From assembly GCA_045592625.1 (NCBI GenBank), contig JAZNVC010000023.1:51268-115267 (forward strand): 64,000 nt of DNA, in the 5' to 3' direction. The stretch comes from SIG607 sp045592625. GTDB lineage: Bacteria; Bacillota; Clostridia; Oscillospirales; Acutalibacteraceae. The translations under genes were made by a program, and so were the position numbers. Positions 8,399 to 16,738 of the stretch are shown here, one piece after another (the first letter of the stretch is position 1; each line of letters begins with the position of its first letter). Below the pieces are notes generated by a model. That model made no database searches. It was given only the letters and a program-made list of their open reading frames with translations, and had not been told where the DNA came from.

Positions 8399-10666
8399 TT
8401 ATAGCTTATTTCTCTGAATTTTTCCGCTTATGGTTTTGGGAAGTTCATCCTTAAAGACAACTATTCTCGGATATTTATAAGGAGCTGTATGTTCTTTTAC
8501 ATACTGTTGAATTTCTTTTTTAAGTTCTTCGGTAGGCTCGGTACCCTTAACCAAAACGATACTGGCCTTAACCACCTGTCCTCTTACCTCGTCAGGTGCA
8601 GCAGATACACCGCATTCAAGAACATAGGGGAGTTCCATAATAACACTTTCTATTTCAAAAGGTCCGATACGGTAGCCCGAAGACTTAATAACATCGTCAA
8701 TACGGCTGACATACCAGAAATACCCGTCTTCATCACGCCAAGCAGTGTCACCTGTATGATACATTCCGTCATACCAAGCTTCATTTGTTTTTTCTTCATC
8801 GCAGTAATACTCTTTGAAAAGACCGCAAGGCACACCGTCTTTGGTACGAACAACTATTTCTCCCACTTCACCGTCAGCAACCGAATTACCATCAGGGTCA
8901 ACAATGTCTATATCGTATTGGGGAGAAGCCTTACCCATAGCACCAACCTTTGGCACAGTACCGCAAAGATTAGCTATAGTAAGGGTGGTTTCGGTCTGTC
9001 CAAAGCCTTCCATAATCTGAAGTCCTGTTGCTTTTTCAAACTGAACAAACACTTCAGGATTAAGAGCCTCACCTGCTGTGGTCATATGATTAATTGAAGA
9101 TAAGTCGTATTTAGAAAGGTCACTCTTTACGAGAAGTCGAAGCATTGTAGGAGGTGCACAGAAGGTAGTAATCTGATATTTAGCAAACATTGGTAGAATT
9201 TCATCTGCATCAAATTTATCAAAATCGTAAACAAATACAGCACCTTCGCAAAGCCACTGACCGTAGAGTTTACCCCAAAGAGATTTACCCCAGCCGGTAT
9301 CCGAAATGGTAAGATGCAATCCGTCCCTTTCGCAACAATGCCAATACTTTGCAGTAACGAAATGACCTAAAGCATAAGTGTGCTTATGGGCTGCCATTTT
9401 GGGATTACCGGTTGTTCCCGAAGTAAAGAACATAAGGGCAGTATCTTCACCGCAGGAGGAATCTTCGTTTCTGTAATAATGAGTACTGAAGAGAGGATAT
9501 TCCTCGTCGAAATTACGCCAACCCTCAAGGCTTCCGCCTACCATAATAAGATTTTTAACAGTAGGACAGTTAACAGCTGCTCTCTGTGCGATTTCAGCCG
9601 TATCTCCGTCAGCGGTACATACAAGAGCACTTACCCCTGCAGCATTAAATCGATATTCAAAGTCATGTTCTTTAAGCTGATTAGTAGCAGGAATTGCCAC
9701 AGCACCTATTTTGTGAAGAGCAACCATACAGAACCAGAACTGATAATGACGTTTTAAAACAAGCATTACCTTGTCGCCTTTTTTAATGCCCAAGGAAGTA
9801 AAATAGTTAGCACATTGATTGGAGGCTCTTCTAATATCCTTAAAGGTAAAGCGACGTTCCACCATATTTTTATCAACGTGAAGCATAGCAAGTTTATCGG
9901 GATATTTTTCTGCAATACCGTCAACTATATCAAATCCGAAGTTAAAACTATCGGTATTGTTAAACTTAATATCAAGCAGTTCTCCGTTTTCGTTTTCTTT
10001 TGTTTCAACGAATTTTTCGCAAACAAGAGTTTCGGAGGTTTTAGCGGAGGCAATACTTTTTCTTACATTTTCTTCCTTTACATTTTCGCCCGGAAGAACA
10101 ACTGCACAGAACACACAATCTTTACCGCCAATAGCTATCATTCCGTGAGGAGTAGAACTGTTATAATAAATGCTGTCGCCCTCATTAAGAATTTCAACCT
10201 TATTGCCTATCTGAACCTTAAGAGAACCGCTCATTACCAGGTCAAACTCCTGTCCTGAGTGGGTAGTAAGATGAATCTGTTTATTTTCCTGAGAAGCATC
10301 ATATTCATATCTAACCCAATATGGCTCGGCAATTTTATCTTTGAATTTCGGAGCAAGGTTTTTAATATCAATACCGTCTTCCTTAGCAGTTGACTGTCCC
10401 ATTCCCTTTCTTGTTACGGTATAACCAGAAAGACGAGCAGAGCGACCCTCTAAAAGTTCGGTCATTTCCACATCAAAAGCAAGAGCACATTTGTGTATAA
10501 AAGAAAAAGGAATATCTGCACTTGCCGTTTCATATGCGTTATAATCTTCTACGGATACTTCGGTTTTTTCAGCCATTTCTTCAATAGACCAGCCCATAAT
10601 ATCCCGCATCTCTTTAATTCGAGAAGCTATCTCCATCAACTGTTCTTTTGCTGTGTTTGTAGTCAT
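8399..10666 (-). CDS. XRE HTH-cupin-acyl-CoA synthetase fusion protein, copy 2
   Basis: A 755-residue paralogue of the neighbouring fusion, with the same order: XRE HTH (about residues 10-65), cupin, then AMP-forming synthetase with TSGTTGNPK, EGFGQTE, YHTGD and a C-terminal SGKIQRNKL. The ATG at 10664-10666 follows an AGGGAG site; a longer frame exists upstream but enters the T-box terminator. The leader carries a T-box whose specifier I read as AUC (Ile), suggesting 2-methylbutyrate as substrate; this is inference. The last roughly 90 codons are much closer to copy 1, at both protein and DNA level, than the rest of the gene, which looks like gene conversion. The gap to the copy-1 promoter is 19 bases. 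Confidence 0.88.
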   Translation of the reverse strand: MTTNTAKEQLMEIASRIKEMRDIMGWSIEEMAEKTEVSVEDYNAYETASADIPFSFIHKCALAFDVEMTELLEGRSARLSGYTVTRKGMGQSTAKEDGIDIKNLAPKFKDKIAEPYWVRYEYDASQENKQIHLTTHSGQEFDLVMSGSLKVQIGNKVEILNEGDSIYYNSSTPHGMIAIGGKDCVFCAVVLPGENVKEENVRKSIASAKTSETLVCEKFVETKENENGELLDIKFNNTDSFNFGFDIVDGIAEKYPDKLAMLHVDKNMVERRFTFKDIRRASNQCANYFTSLGIKKGDKVMLVLKRHYQFWFCMVALHKIGAVAIPATNQLKEHDFEYRFNAAGVSALVCTADGDTAEIAQRAAVNCPTVKNLIMVGGSLEGWRNFDEEYPLFSTHYYRNEDSSCGEDTALMFFTSGTTGNPKMAAHKHTYALGHFVTAKYWHCCERDGLHLTISDTGWGKSLWGKLYGQWLCEGAVFVYDFDKFDADEILPMFAKYQITTFCAPPTMLRLLVKSDLSKYDLSSINHMTTAGEALNPEVFVQFEKATGLQIMEGFGQTETTLTIANLCGTVPKVGAMGKASPQYDIDIVDPDGNSVADGEVGEIVVRTKDGVPCGLFKEYYCDEEKTNEAWYDGMYHTGDTAWRDEDGYFWYVSRIDDVIKSSGYRIGPFEIESVIMELPYVLECGVSAAPDEVRGQVVKASIVLVKGTEPTEELKKEIQQYVKEHTAPYKYPRIVVFKDELPKTISGKIQRNKL

Positions 10667-10687
10667 TTTAAATACTCCCTTTCCAAA

Positions 10688-10961
10688 AAAATAAACACCC
10701 ATCTCAAAGTTTTGCTTTGGGACGGGTGTGCAATAACACTCGCGGTACCACTCAAATTGCGAAAAAATTCCGCCACTCTTGGAATCCAACAATTCCTATG
10801 CCTTTACGCAGCAATCACGGGAAGCATCTACTAAGTTACCTTTTCGGACTTCCGGCTCAGAAGGGATGGGTTATATAAGAATTTGTACTACCGATTTTCA
10901 GCTACCCTCGGCTCTCTGCAAGTAAAAAATTCTAAACCGTCTTCGTCATCGCTTTAGTATG
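10688..10961 (-). promoter_or_regulatory. T-box leader, predicted Ile specifier (AUC), upstream of synthetase copy 2
   Basis: The T-box core GAGTGGTACCGCG lies at 10742-10754 on the minus strand. It is followed by a hairpin pairing CACCCGTCCCAAAG with CTTTGAGATGGGTG and then a T run. AGAGAG and the GACGAAG...CTTCTGAGC Stem I base are the same as in the Val T-box. Aligning on CTTCTGAGC, the base just before is C and the triplet before that is ATC at 10865-10867, giving an Ile specifier. The apical loop (GGGTAGCTGAAAA) departs from the usual GGTGCGA form, and the base after the specifier is C rather than a purine, so the assignment needs a fold. Confidence 0.82.
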
Positions 10962-10967
10962 GTAAAG

Positions 10968-10996
10968 AGTATACCACTCTTATTTTAAGTTGTCAA
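10968..10996 (-). promoter_or_regulatory. Sigma-A-type promoter for the Ile T-box/synthetase copy 2
   Basis: On the minus strand, TTGACA (10991-10996) and TATACT (10968-10973) are 17 bp apart. Confidence 0.8.
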
Positions 10997-11013
10997 GTAC
11001 TTTTTTAAAAATT

Positions 11014-12378
11014 TTATTCTGTAATTTTTCTGGCAACAAATACACCGCTGGCTGAAGCGTGAGAAAGCGAATGTGTAATTCCGCTGCCATCACCTATAAT
11101 ATAAAGTCCCTTATGTGTGGTTTCAAGGTTAGTGTCAACCTTAACCTCCATATTATAGAACTTAACCTCAACACCGTAAAGAAGAGTATCTTCGTTTGCT
11201 GTGCCCGGGGCAATTTTATCAAGTGCATAAATCATTTCAATAATACCGTCCAAAATACGTTTTGGCAGTACCAGGCTTAAATCACCGGCAGTTGCGTTAA
11301 GCGTAGGGGTGATAAATGCCTCATCAATTCTGCTTTGTGTTGAACGCTGACCTTTTATAAGGTCGCCGAAACGCTGAACAATCACACCGCCGCCAAGCAT
11401 ATTACTGAGTCTTGCAATGCTTTCGCCATAGCCGTTAGAATCCTTAAAGGGTTCAGAAAAATGCTTTGCAACAAGTAAGGCAAAGTTGGTATTTTCGGTC
11501 TGCTTTGCAGGGTCCTCATAGCTATGTCCGTTAACAGTAATAATGCCGTTGGTATTTTCGTTAACTACAGCACCCTTAGGATTCATACAGAAGGTACGAA
11601 CTCGGTCTCCGTATTTTTCGGTACGGTAAACAATTTTACTTTCGTAAAGTTCGTCGGTAAGATGTGCAAAAACTTCAGCAGGAAGTTCAACTCTAACGCC
11701 GATATCCACACGGTTGGAACTGGTGGGGATGTTCAGTTCTTTGCAAACCGTTTCCATCCATTTACTACCGCTTCTGCCAACAGAAATTATACAATGCTTT
11801 GCAGTGTAAGAATTATCTTTTGTAATAATCTCGTATCCACCGTCTATAATTTTTACTTTATTTACAGGCGTTTCAAAAAAGAACTGAACCTTATCCTTTA
11901 AATAATTATAGAGGTTTTCAAGTACTATATAGTTAATATCTGTACCAAGATGACGAACAGAGGCATTAAGCAAATGAAGGTCATTTTGAACACAAACAGT
12001 TTTAAAACGTGAACCTGCAGTAGTATAAAGTTTTGTTCCCACACCGCCATATGCTAAGTTTATTTCATCAACATACTTCATAAGCTCAAGTGCTTTGGTT
12101 TTGCCGATATACTCATAAAGAGTGCCGCCAAAGTCATTTGTGATATTGTATTTGCCGTCGGAAAAAGCACCTGCACCGCCAAAACCGCTCATTATAGAAC
12201 AGCTTTTGCATCCTATACAACTTTTTATTTTTTTGCCGTCAATAGGGCAATGTCTATCCTTTAAAGCGTGTCCTGATTCAAAAACCGCAACCTTAAGGGA
12301 AGAATTTTTCTGCATAAGTTCAAAAGCAGCAAAAACACCTCCGGGACCTGCACCGATAATTATAACGTCATAATTCAT
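11014..12378 (-). CDS. FAD-dependent oxidoreductase (COG2509-like)
   Basis: A 454-residue flavoprotein from the ATG at 12376-12378, which follows a GGAG site nine bases away. The N-terminal dinucleotide-binding fold is VIIIGAGPGG, and a cysteine cluster CIGCKSCS follows near residue 55. The C-terminal GDGSGITHSLSHASASG closes the FAD site. It resembles the uncharacterised FAD-dependent dehydrogenases of COG2509, which are widespread in anaerobes; the substrate is not known. It is monocistronic: it has its own promoter, and the Ile T-box promoter begins just after its stop codon. It shows no obvious link to the branched-chain genes apart from proximity. Confidence 0.8.
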   Translation of the reverse strand: MNYDVIIIGAGPGGVFAAFELMQKNSSLKVAVFESGHALKDRHCPIDGKKIKSCIGCKSCSIMSGFGGAGAFSDGKYNITNDFGGTLYEYIGKTKALELMKYVDEINLAYGGVGTKLYTTAGSRFKTVCVQNDLHLLNASVRHLGTDINYIVLENLYNYLKDKVQFFFETPVNKVKIIDGGYEIITKDNSYTAKHCIISVGRSGSKWMETVCKELNIPTSSNRVDIGVRVELPAEVFAHLTDELYESKIVYRTEKYGDRVRTFCMNPKGAVVNENTNGIITVNGHSYEDPAKQTENTNFALLVAKHFSEPFKDSNGYGESIARLSNMLGGGVIVQRFGDLIKGQRSTQSRIDEAFITPTLNATAGDLSLVLPKRILDGIIEMIYALDKIAPGTANEDTLLYGVEVKFYNMEVKVDTNLETTHKGLYIIGDGSGITHSLSHASASGVFVARKITE

Positions 12379-12411
12379 ATCGACAACTCCAAATAAAAAT
12401 ATTACTTTTAA

Positions 12412-12440
12412 AGTATACCACAATATGCATCGTGGTGCAA
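12412..12440 (-). promoter_or_regulatory. Promoter of the FAD-dependent oxidoreductase
   Basis: On the minus strand, TTGCAC (12435-12440) and TATACT (12412-12417) are 17 bp apart, with the start codon about 35 bases downstream of the -10 box. Confidence 0.65.
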
Positions 12441-12500
12441 GTAGAAAAAAGTGTTAGGATTTTAATGGTGTCTCGCTATATCATTAAGCCGATAATAATA

Positions 12501-12589
12501 CACGCCGATGCGTGATGATATACAGTCCTGACGGACTGATGAGATACACAGCCAAGGGCTGTGATGATATGCCATTGCTTTCGCAATGG
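12501..12589. repeat. Array of four regularly spaced hairpins with a conserved linker
   Basis: Four perfect small inverted repeats lie in a row: CACGC/GCGTG (12501-12514), CAGTCC/GGACTG (12523-12538), CACAGCC/GGCTGTG (12547-12563) and CCATTGC/GCAATGG (12572-12589). The stems differ in sequence, but the linkers are nearly the same (ATGATATA, ATGAGATA, ATGATATG), and units start 22-25 bases apart. Stem sequence varies while structure and linkers stay the same, so structure seems to be conserved. No reading frame is convincing here. It lies between the FAD oxidoreductase promoter and the tRNA-Lys terminator. Confidence 0.75.
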
Positions 12590-12591
12590 AT

Positions 12592-12625
12592 AAAAAAACC
12601 TCGTTCTTTTGAACGAGGTTTTTTT
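12592..12625 (-). terminator. Terminator after tRNA-Lys
   Basis: ACCTCGTTC pairs with GAACGAGGT around a four-base loop, with A and T runs on either side. It directly abuts the tRNA 3' end and could work in both directions. Confidence 0.85.
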
Positions 12626-12700
12626 GGTGATCCATCGGAGAATCGAACTCCGGACACCATGATTAAAAGTCATGTGCTCTGCCAGCTGAGCTAATGGATC
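12625..12700 (-). tRNA. tRNA-Lys (UUU), CCA encoded
   Basis: On the minus strand the sequence folds as a cloverleaf: acceptor arm GATCCAT/ATGGATC, anticodon loop GACTTTTAATC with anticodon TTT, and T-arm GGAGTTCGATTCTCC. The 3' CCA is encoded (12625-12627). Confidence 0.95.
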
Positions 12701-12728
12701 ATTTATTCTTTATTTAAGCGACTTTGAT

Positions 12729-12757
12729 ATTATAACAAAGGAAATATATTTTGTCAA
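12729..12757 (-). promoter_or_regulatory. Promoter of tRNA-Lys
   Basis: Perfect TTGACA (12752-12757) and TATAAT (12729-12734) with a 17-bp spacer on the minus strand, about 30 bases before the tRNA. Confidence 0.85.
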
Positions 12758-12775
12758 GCACTTTTTTATATTTTT

Positions 12776-12797
12776 CGTGGGGTGTTTCCACCCCACG
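12776..12797 (-). terminator. Terminator after leuS
   Basis: CGTGGGGTG pairs with CACCCCACG around TTTC, flanked by T and A runs. It closes the long leftward housekeeping run. Confidence 0.88.
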
Positions 12798-12807
12798 AAA
12801 AATAGGA

Positions 12808-15216
12808 TTATTTTACAACAATATTAACGAGTTTCTTGGGTACATAAAGTTCCTTAACTATAGTTTTGCCCTCTAACTGTCCTTTTACTCCGTCAAGCTC
12901 TTTAGCAAGATTAATTGCATCTTCACTACTGATATCAGCAGGAATATTCATTCTGCCTCTAAGTTTTCCGTTAATCTGAACAACTATTTCAACGGTAGCC
13001 TCAACGCATTTAGCCTCGTCATATTCGGGCCATTTAGCCTGATTAAGCCTACCTTCATAGCCCATTTCTTCCCAGATTTCCTCGGTAATATGAGGAGCAA
13101 AGGGATTAAGAAGAATAAGTAAAGTCTTAAATTCAGCCTTTCCGATAGTATTGCCTACGGTATTAATAAATGCCATCATTGAAGCTATTGCTGTGTTCAT
13201 CTTAAGGTTTTCAATATCGTCGGTAACCTTGCGAATCATCTTGTGAACTTCTCTTTCAACCTGGCTTCTGTAAGAATCGGCATCTATTACGTTATCTTTA
13301 AGAGCCCAGACTTTATCAAGGAAACGTTTGCAACCCTTGATGGAAGATGTGCTCCAAGGAGCAGCCTTTTCAAAGTCACCAATAAACATTTCATAAAGAC
13401 GCATAGTATCGGCACCATACTCATTGATAATATCATCGGGATTGATAACATTACCTCTGGACTTAGACATCTTTTCTCCATTTTCACCCAAAATCATACC
13501 GTGGCTGGTACGCTTTGCATAAGGTTCGGGATTTGGTACAACGCCAATGTCATAAAGGAATTTGTGCCAGAAACGGCTATAAAGAAGATGAAGTGTTGTA
13601 TGCTCCATACCGCCGTTATACCAGTCAACAGGACCCCAATATTCAAGAGCTTCTTTAGAAGCTAGTTCTTTGTCGTTATGAGGGTCACAATAACGAAGGA
13701 AATACCAAGAAGAACCTGCCCACTGTGGCATTGTATCGGTTTCTCTTGTAGCCTTGCCGCCGCACTTGGGACAAGTAGTGTTTATCCAATCGTAAATATT
13801 TGCAAGAGGAGATTCGCCGTTATCGGTTGGTTCATAAGAATCAACCTCAGGTAAAAGTAACGGAAGTTCACTCTCAGGCAGCGGTACCCAACCGCAGCAA
13901 TCACAGTAAACCATAGGAATGGGTTCACCCCAATAACGCTGACGTGAAAATACCCAGTCACGAAGCTTATAGTTGGTTTTCTTTTCACCTATACCCTTTT
14001 CGGTTAAAAATTCCTGAATTTTAACCTTAGCATCTTCTACGCTAAGACCGTCAAGGAAACCTGAATTTACCATAACGCCTGTAGCACAGTCGGTAAAGGC
14101 TTCTTCCTCTACCTTTCCGCCCCTTACTACCTCGATAATAGGAAGACCGAATTTTTTAGCAAATTCCCAGTCACGAGTATCGTGTGCCGGAACAGCCATA
14201 ATAGCACCTGTGCCGTAGGAAATAAGTACATAATCTGAAATAAAAATAGGGATTTCGGTATTGTTTACAGGATTAATAGCTTTTACTCCTTTAAGGCAAA
14301 CACCTGTTTTATCCTTAGCAAGTTCGGTACGCTCGAAGTCGGATTTTTTAGAAGCTTCTTCTCTGTATGCGTTAACCTCATCCATATTTTCGATTTTTTC
14401 CGCCCATTTATCAATAAGAGGATGCTCAGGAGAAAGAACCATATAAGTAGCACCGAAAAGCGTATCGGCACGTGTAGTATAAATAAGAAGTTCATCACCC
14501 GTGGTAGTGGTAAACTTAACCTGAGTACCAAATGAACGTCCTATCCAGTTTTCCTGCTGAATTTTAACCCTGTCAATAAAATCAACTGTAGAAAGGTCAT
14601 CAACCAACTTACCTGCATATTCGGTAATTTTAAGCATCCATTGGCTCTTTTCTTTATGAATAACCTGACTGCCGCAACGCTCACAAACACCGTTTACAAC
14701 CTCTTCATTAGCAAGAACACATTTGCAGGAGGTACACCAGTTAACAGCCATTTGCTTTTTATAAGCAAGACCGTTTTCAAAAAGCTTCAAGAAAATCCAC
14801 TGTGTCCACTTATAGTAGGAGGGGTCGGTAGTATTTATTTCTCGGTTCCAGTCAAACGAAAAACCTAAGGATTTAAGCTGACGCTTAAAGTTAGCAACAT
14901 TATTTTTGGTTACGATTTCGGGATGAATGTGATTTTTAATAGCAAAGTTTTCGGTAGGAAGACCAAAAGCATCCCAACCCATAGGATAAAGCACGTTATA
15001 GCCCTGAAGACGCTTTTTACGTGCAACAATATCTATGGCGGTATAGGAACGGGGATGTCCTACGTGAAGACCCTGACCCGAAGGATAAGGGAACTCAACA
15101 AGACCGTAGAACTTAGGCAAAGTATAGTCATTCTTTGCGGCAAAGGGTTGCTCTTTGTCCCATATATCCTGCCACTTCTTTTCAATTTCGGTAAAATTGT
15201 ATCTTTCCTGTTTCAA
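12808..15216 (-). CDS. leuS: Leucyl-tRNA synthetase
   Basis: An 802-residue class I aminoacyl-tRNA synthetase that charges tRNA-Leu. The HIGH-type motif is GLHVGHP near residue 50 and the KMSKS loop is GEKMSKSRGNV near residue 580. The CP1 editing domain with TTRADTLFGATY and the T-rich editing site is present, and the length is normal for bacterial LeuRS. It is the last gene of a tightly packed leftward run, 15 bases after rsfS, and ends at a strong terminator. Unlike many Firmicute leuS genes, it has no T-box directly in front of it, so any leucine control must act elsewhere. Confidence 0.97.
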   Translation of the reverse strand: MKQERYNFTEIEKKWQDIWDKEQPFAAKNDYTLPKFYGLVEFPYPSGQGLHVGHPRSYTAIDIVARKKRLQGYNVLYPMGWDAFGLPTENFAIKNHIHPEIVTKNNVANFKRQLKSLGFSFDWNREINTTDPSYYKWTQWIFLKLFENGLAYKKQMAVNWCTSCKCVLANEEVVNGVCERCGSQVIHKEKSQWMLKITEYAGKLVDDLSTVDFIDRVKIQQENWIGRSFGTQVKFTTTTGDELLIYTTRADTLFGATYMVLSPEHPLIDKWAEKIENMDEVNAYREEASKKSDFERTELAKDKTGVCLKGVKAINPVNNTEIPIFISDYVLISYGTGAIMAVPAHDTRDWEFAKKFGLPIIEVVRGGKVEEEAFTDCATGVMVNSGFLDGLSVEDAKVKIQEFLTEKGIGEKKTNYKLRDWVFSRQRYWGEPIPMVYCDCCGWVPLPESELPLLLPEVDSYEPTDNGESPLANIYDWINTTCPKCGGKATRETDTMPQWAGSSWYFLRYCDPHNDKELASKEALEYWGPVDWYNGGMEHTTLHLLYSRFWHKFLYDIGVVPNPEPYAKRTSHGMILGENGEKMSKSRGNVINPDDIINEYGADTMRLYEMFIGDFEKAAPWSTSSIKGCKRFLDKVWALKDNVIDADSYRSQVEREVHKMIRKVTDDIENLKMNTAIASMMAFINTVGNTIGKAEFKTLLILLNPFAPHITEEIWEEMGYEGRLNQAKWPEYDEAKCVEATVEIVVQINGKLRGRMNIPADISSEDAINLAKELDGVKGQLEGKTIVKELYVPKKLVNIVVK

Positions 15217-15231
15217 AGTAACTCTCTCCTC

Positions 15232-15582
15232 TTATGAAAGAAATTTTTCTATATCAATACTTTCACCGTCTGCCCAAGTTACATCAAGAGAATAAAACTC
15301 TCTTGCTTCTCTGTGGAAAACGTGAACGATAACACTGCCGTAATCAAGTAAAATCCAGTTGGAACCCCTGCCCTCAATATGATGAACGGGAGTATCCTTT
15401 AAATCTAGCTGATACTCAACCTCTTCCGCTAGGGCACGTACCTGAGTGCTTGAATTAGCGGTTGCAATAACAAAATATTCAGCAATAACAGTTAAATCTT
15501 CAACCTTTATTGCCTTTATTTCGTGACCTTTTTTAGAGTCAAGTGCCTTGACGGCAGTTTCTACAATTTCAAATGCTTTCAT
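15232..15582 (-). CDS. rsfS: Ribosomal silencing factor RsfS
   Basis: A 116-residue RsfS/Iojap/YbeB protein that binds ribosomal protein L14 and blocks subunit joining when nutrients are short. The family core (VIATANSSTQVRALAEEVE and the GSNWILLDYGSVIVHVF block) is complete. Its start overlaps the yqeK stop by four bases. The nadD-yqeK-rsfS order is conserved across Firmicutes. Confidence 0.95.
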   Translation of the reverse strand: MKAFEIVETAVKALDSKKGHEIKAIKVEDLTVIAEYFVIATANSSTQVRALAEEVEYQLDLKDTPVHHIEGRGSNWILLDYGSVIVHVFHREAREFYSLDVTWADGESIDIEKFLS

Positions 15583-16157
15583 TTTCTACTTCCTATCAAA
15601 TCATTATATGCATTTAATGTATCGGGATGAATGGGCTGTTCTTTATTTGAAAGTGAAGTAATGGTAAACTTCAGTGCATAAATAAGCCCTTCATCAAGAT
15701 TGGTTTCTACTATTTTTCTGAGAATATCTACGTCAGGATAGCTTCTGTCAATGGAGGTTAAATCCGCAATATAGATTATTTTTTCAAGCAGACTCATTCC
15801 CGCTCTGCCTGTTGTATGATACCTGACGGCATTAATTATATCCTCATCATTAATTTTTAATTTTTCCTTTAAATACTGTGCACCGCTTATAGCGTGCCAT
15901 ACTTTAGGGGAAAGTTTTTCGGTATCGGTTAGCATTATAGCAGAGCAAGAGAAAAATTGCAACTGTTCTTCCCTCTTTAAATTTTTGCATATATCGTGAA
16001 GAAGTCCTGCTACGTATGCTTTTTCACTATTTTCGCCGAAACGCATGGCAAGTTTTACCGACTGATTCGCTACGGCTATGCTATGCTCAAAGCGAAAATC
16101 GTCAAGTCTTTCCCGCAACAGTGATATATATTCACTATATTTTTCGCTAAACTCCAT
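15579..16157 (-). CDS. yqeK: HD-domain hydrolase YqeK (symmetrical Ap4A hydrolase family)
   Basis: A 192-residue HD-superfamily protein. The metal-binding His and Asp residues are visible as RFEHSIAVA and GLLHDICKN, and a later YHTTG motif follows. YqeK proteins cleave diadenosine tetraphosphate into two ADP. The start overlaps the end of nadD by about 11 bases, and the end overlaps rsfS, indicating translational coupling. Confidence 0.92.
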   Translation of the reverse strand: MEFSEKYSEYISLLRERLDDFRFEHSIAVANQSVKLAMRFGENSEKAYVAGLLHDICKNLKREEQLQFFSCSAIMLTDTEKLSPKVWHAISGAQYLKEKLKINDEDIINAVRYHTTGRAGMSLLEKIIYIADLTSIDRSYPDVDILRKIVETNLDEGLIYALKFTITSLSNKEQPIHPDTLNAYNDLIGSRK

Positions 16158-16737
16158 AAAGACCTTTTTCCTTTATATATTGCAAAACCTTTTGAGGCAC
16201 AAAAGAAGTATTTAAACCATTGTTTCTAATCATAGTAGAAGAAACATCTTTTGTAGGACAAATGGTATATTCCACTTTAGCACCGTTTTCTTTAAGGTTT
16301 TTAATATGATTTCTGAGTTTATCGGTATCTGTACCGGGGCGGTCAACCACAAGAAATGTGCACAACTCTTTAAGCTGGTCAAATTTGTACCACGAATCAA
16401 GAGTAATAGCCATATCTCCCCCGCAGACCACAAATATTTCATCATTTTTATACTCTTCTTTAAGGGCACTTACGGTATAAAAGGTATAGCTTTTGCCACT
16501 TCTTTTTATTTCTAAATCGCTGACCCTTACCTTAGGTATATTTTCGGTAGCAACCCTGCACATATTAAGCCTATCTATATCATCGGCCAAATAATCAAAA
16601 GTTTTATGGGGCGGAACGTGGGTGGGCATAACGAGTACCTTATCTAAAAACGAAAGACCGCTTAAATGTTTAATAAGCCTTAGGTGTTCGTTATGTATAG
16701 GATTAAAAGTCCCGCCAAACAATGCAATATTTTGCAT
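16147..16737 (-). CDS. nadD: Nicotinate-nucleotide adenylyltransferase
   Basis: A 196-residue nucleotidyltransferase that adenylates nicotinate mononucleotide in NAD synthesis. FGGTFNPIHNEHL carries the (H/T)xGH-type active site, and the C-terminal SSTMIRN matches the family's ISSTxIR motif. It follows yhbY by one base and overlaps yqeK. Confidence 0.95.
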   Translation of the reverse strand: MQNIALFGGTFNPIHNEHLRLIKHLSGLSFLDKVLVMPTHVPPHKTFDYLADDIDRLNMCRVATENIPKVRVSDLEIKRSGKSYTFYTVSALKEEYKNDEIFVVCGGDMAITLDSWYKFDQLKELCTFLVVDRPGTDTDKLRNHIKNLKENGAKVEYTICPTKDVSSTMIRNNGLNTSFVPQKVLQYIKEKGLYGV

Positions 16738-16738
16738 A

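Noticed and set aside
10667..10792. Longer N-terminus for synthetase copy 2
   Set aside because: The extra 42 codons lie inside the T-box antiterminator and terminator; ATG 10664-10666 has a good ribosome binding site and aligns with copy 1.
12501..12589. CRISPR array
   Set aside because: Units are 22-25 bases with variable stems and constant 8-base linkers. There are no 28-37 base direct repeats with spacers, and no cas genes.
12476..12694. Open frames across the hairpin array and tRNA-Lys
   Set aside because: They run through a tRNA and perfect hairpins, have no ribosome binding site and show no protein-like composition.
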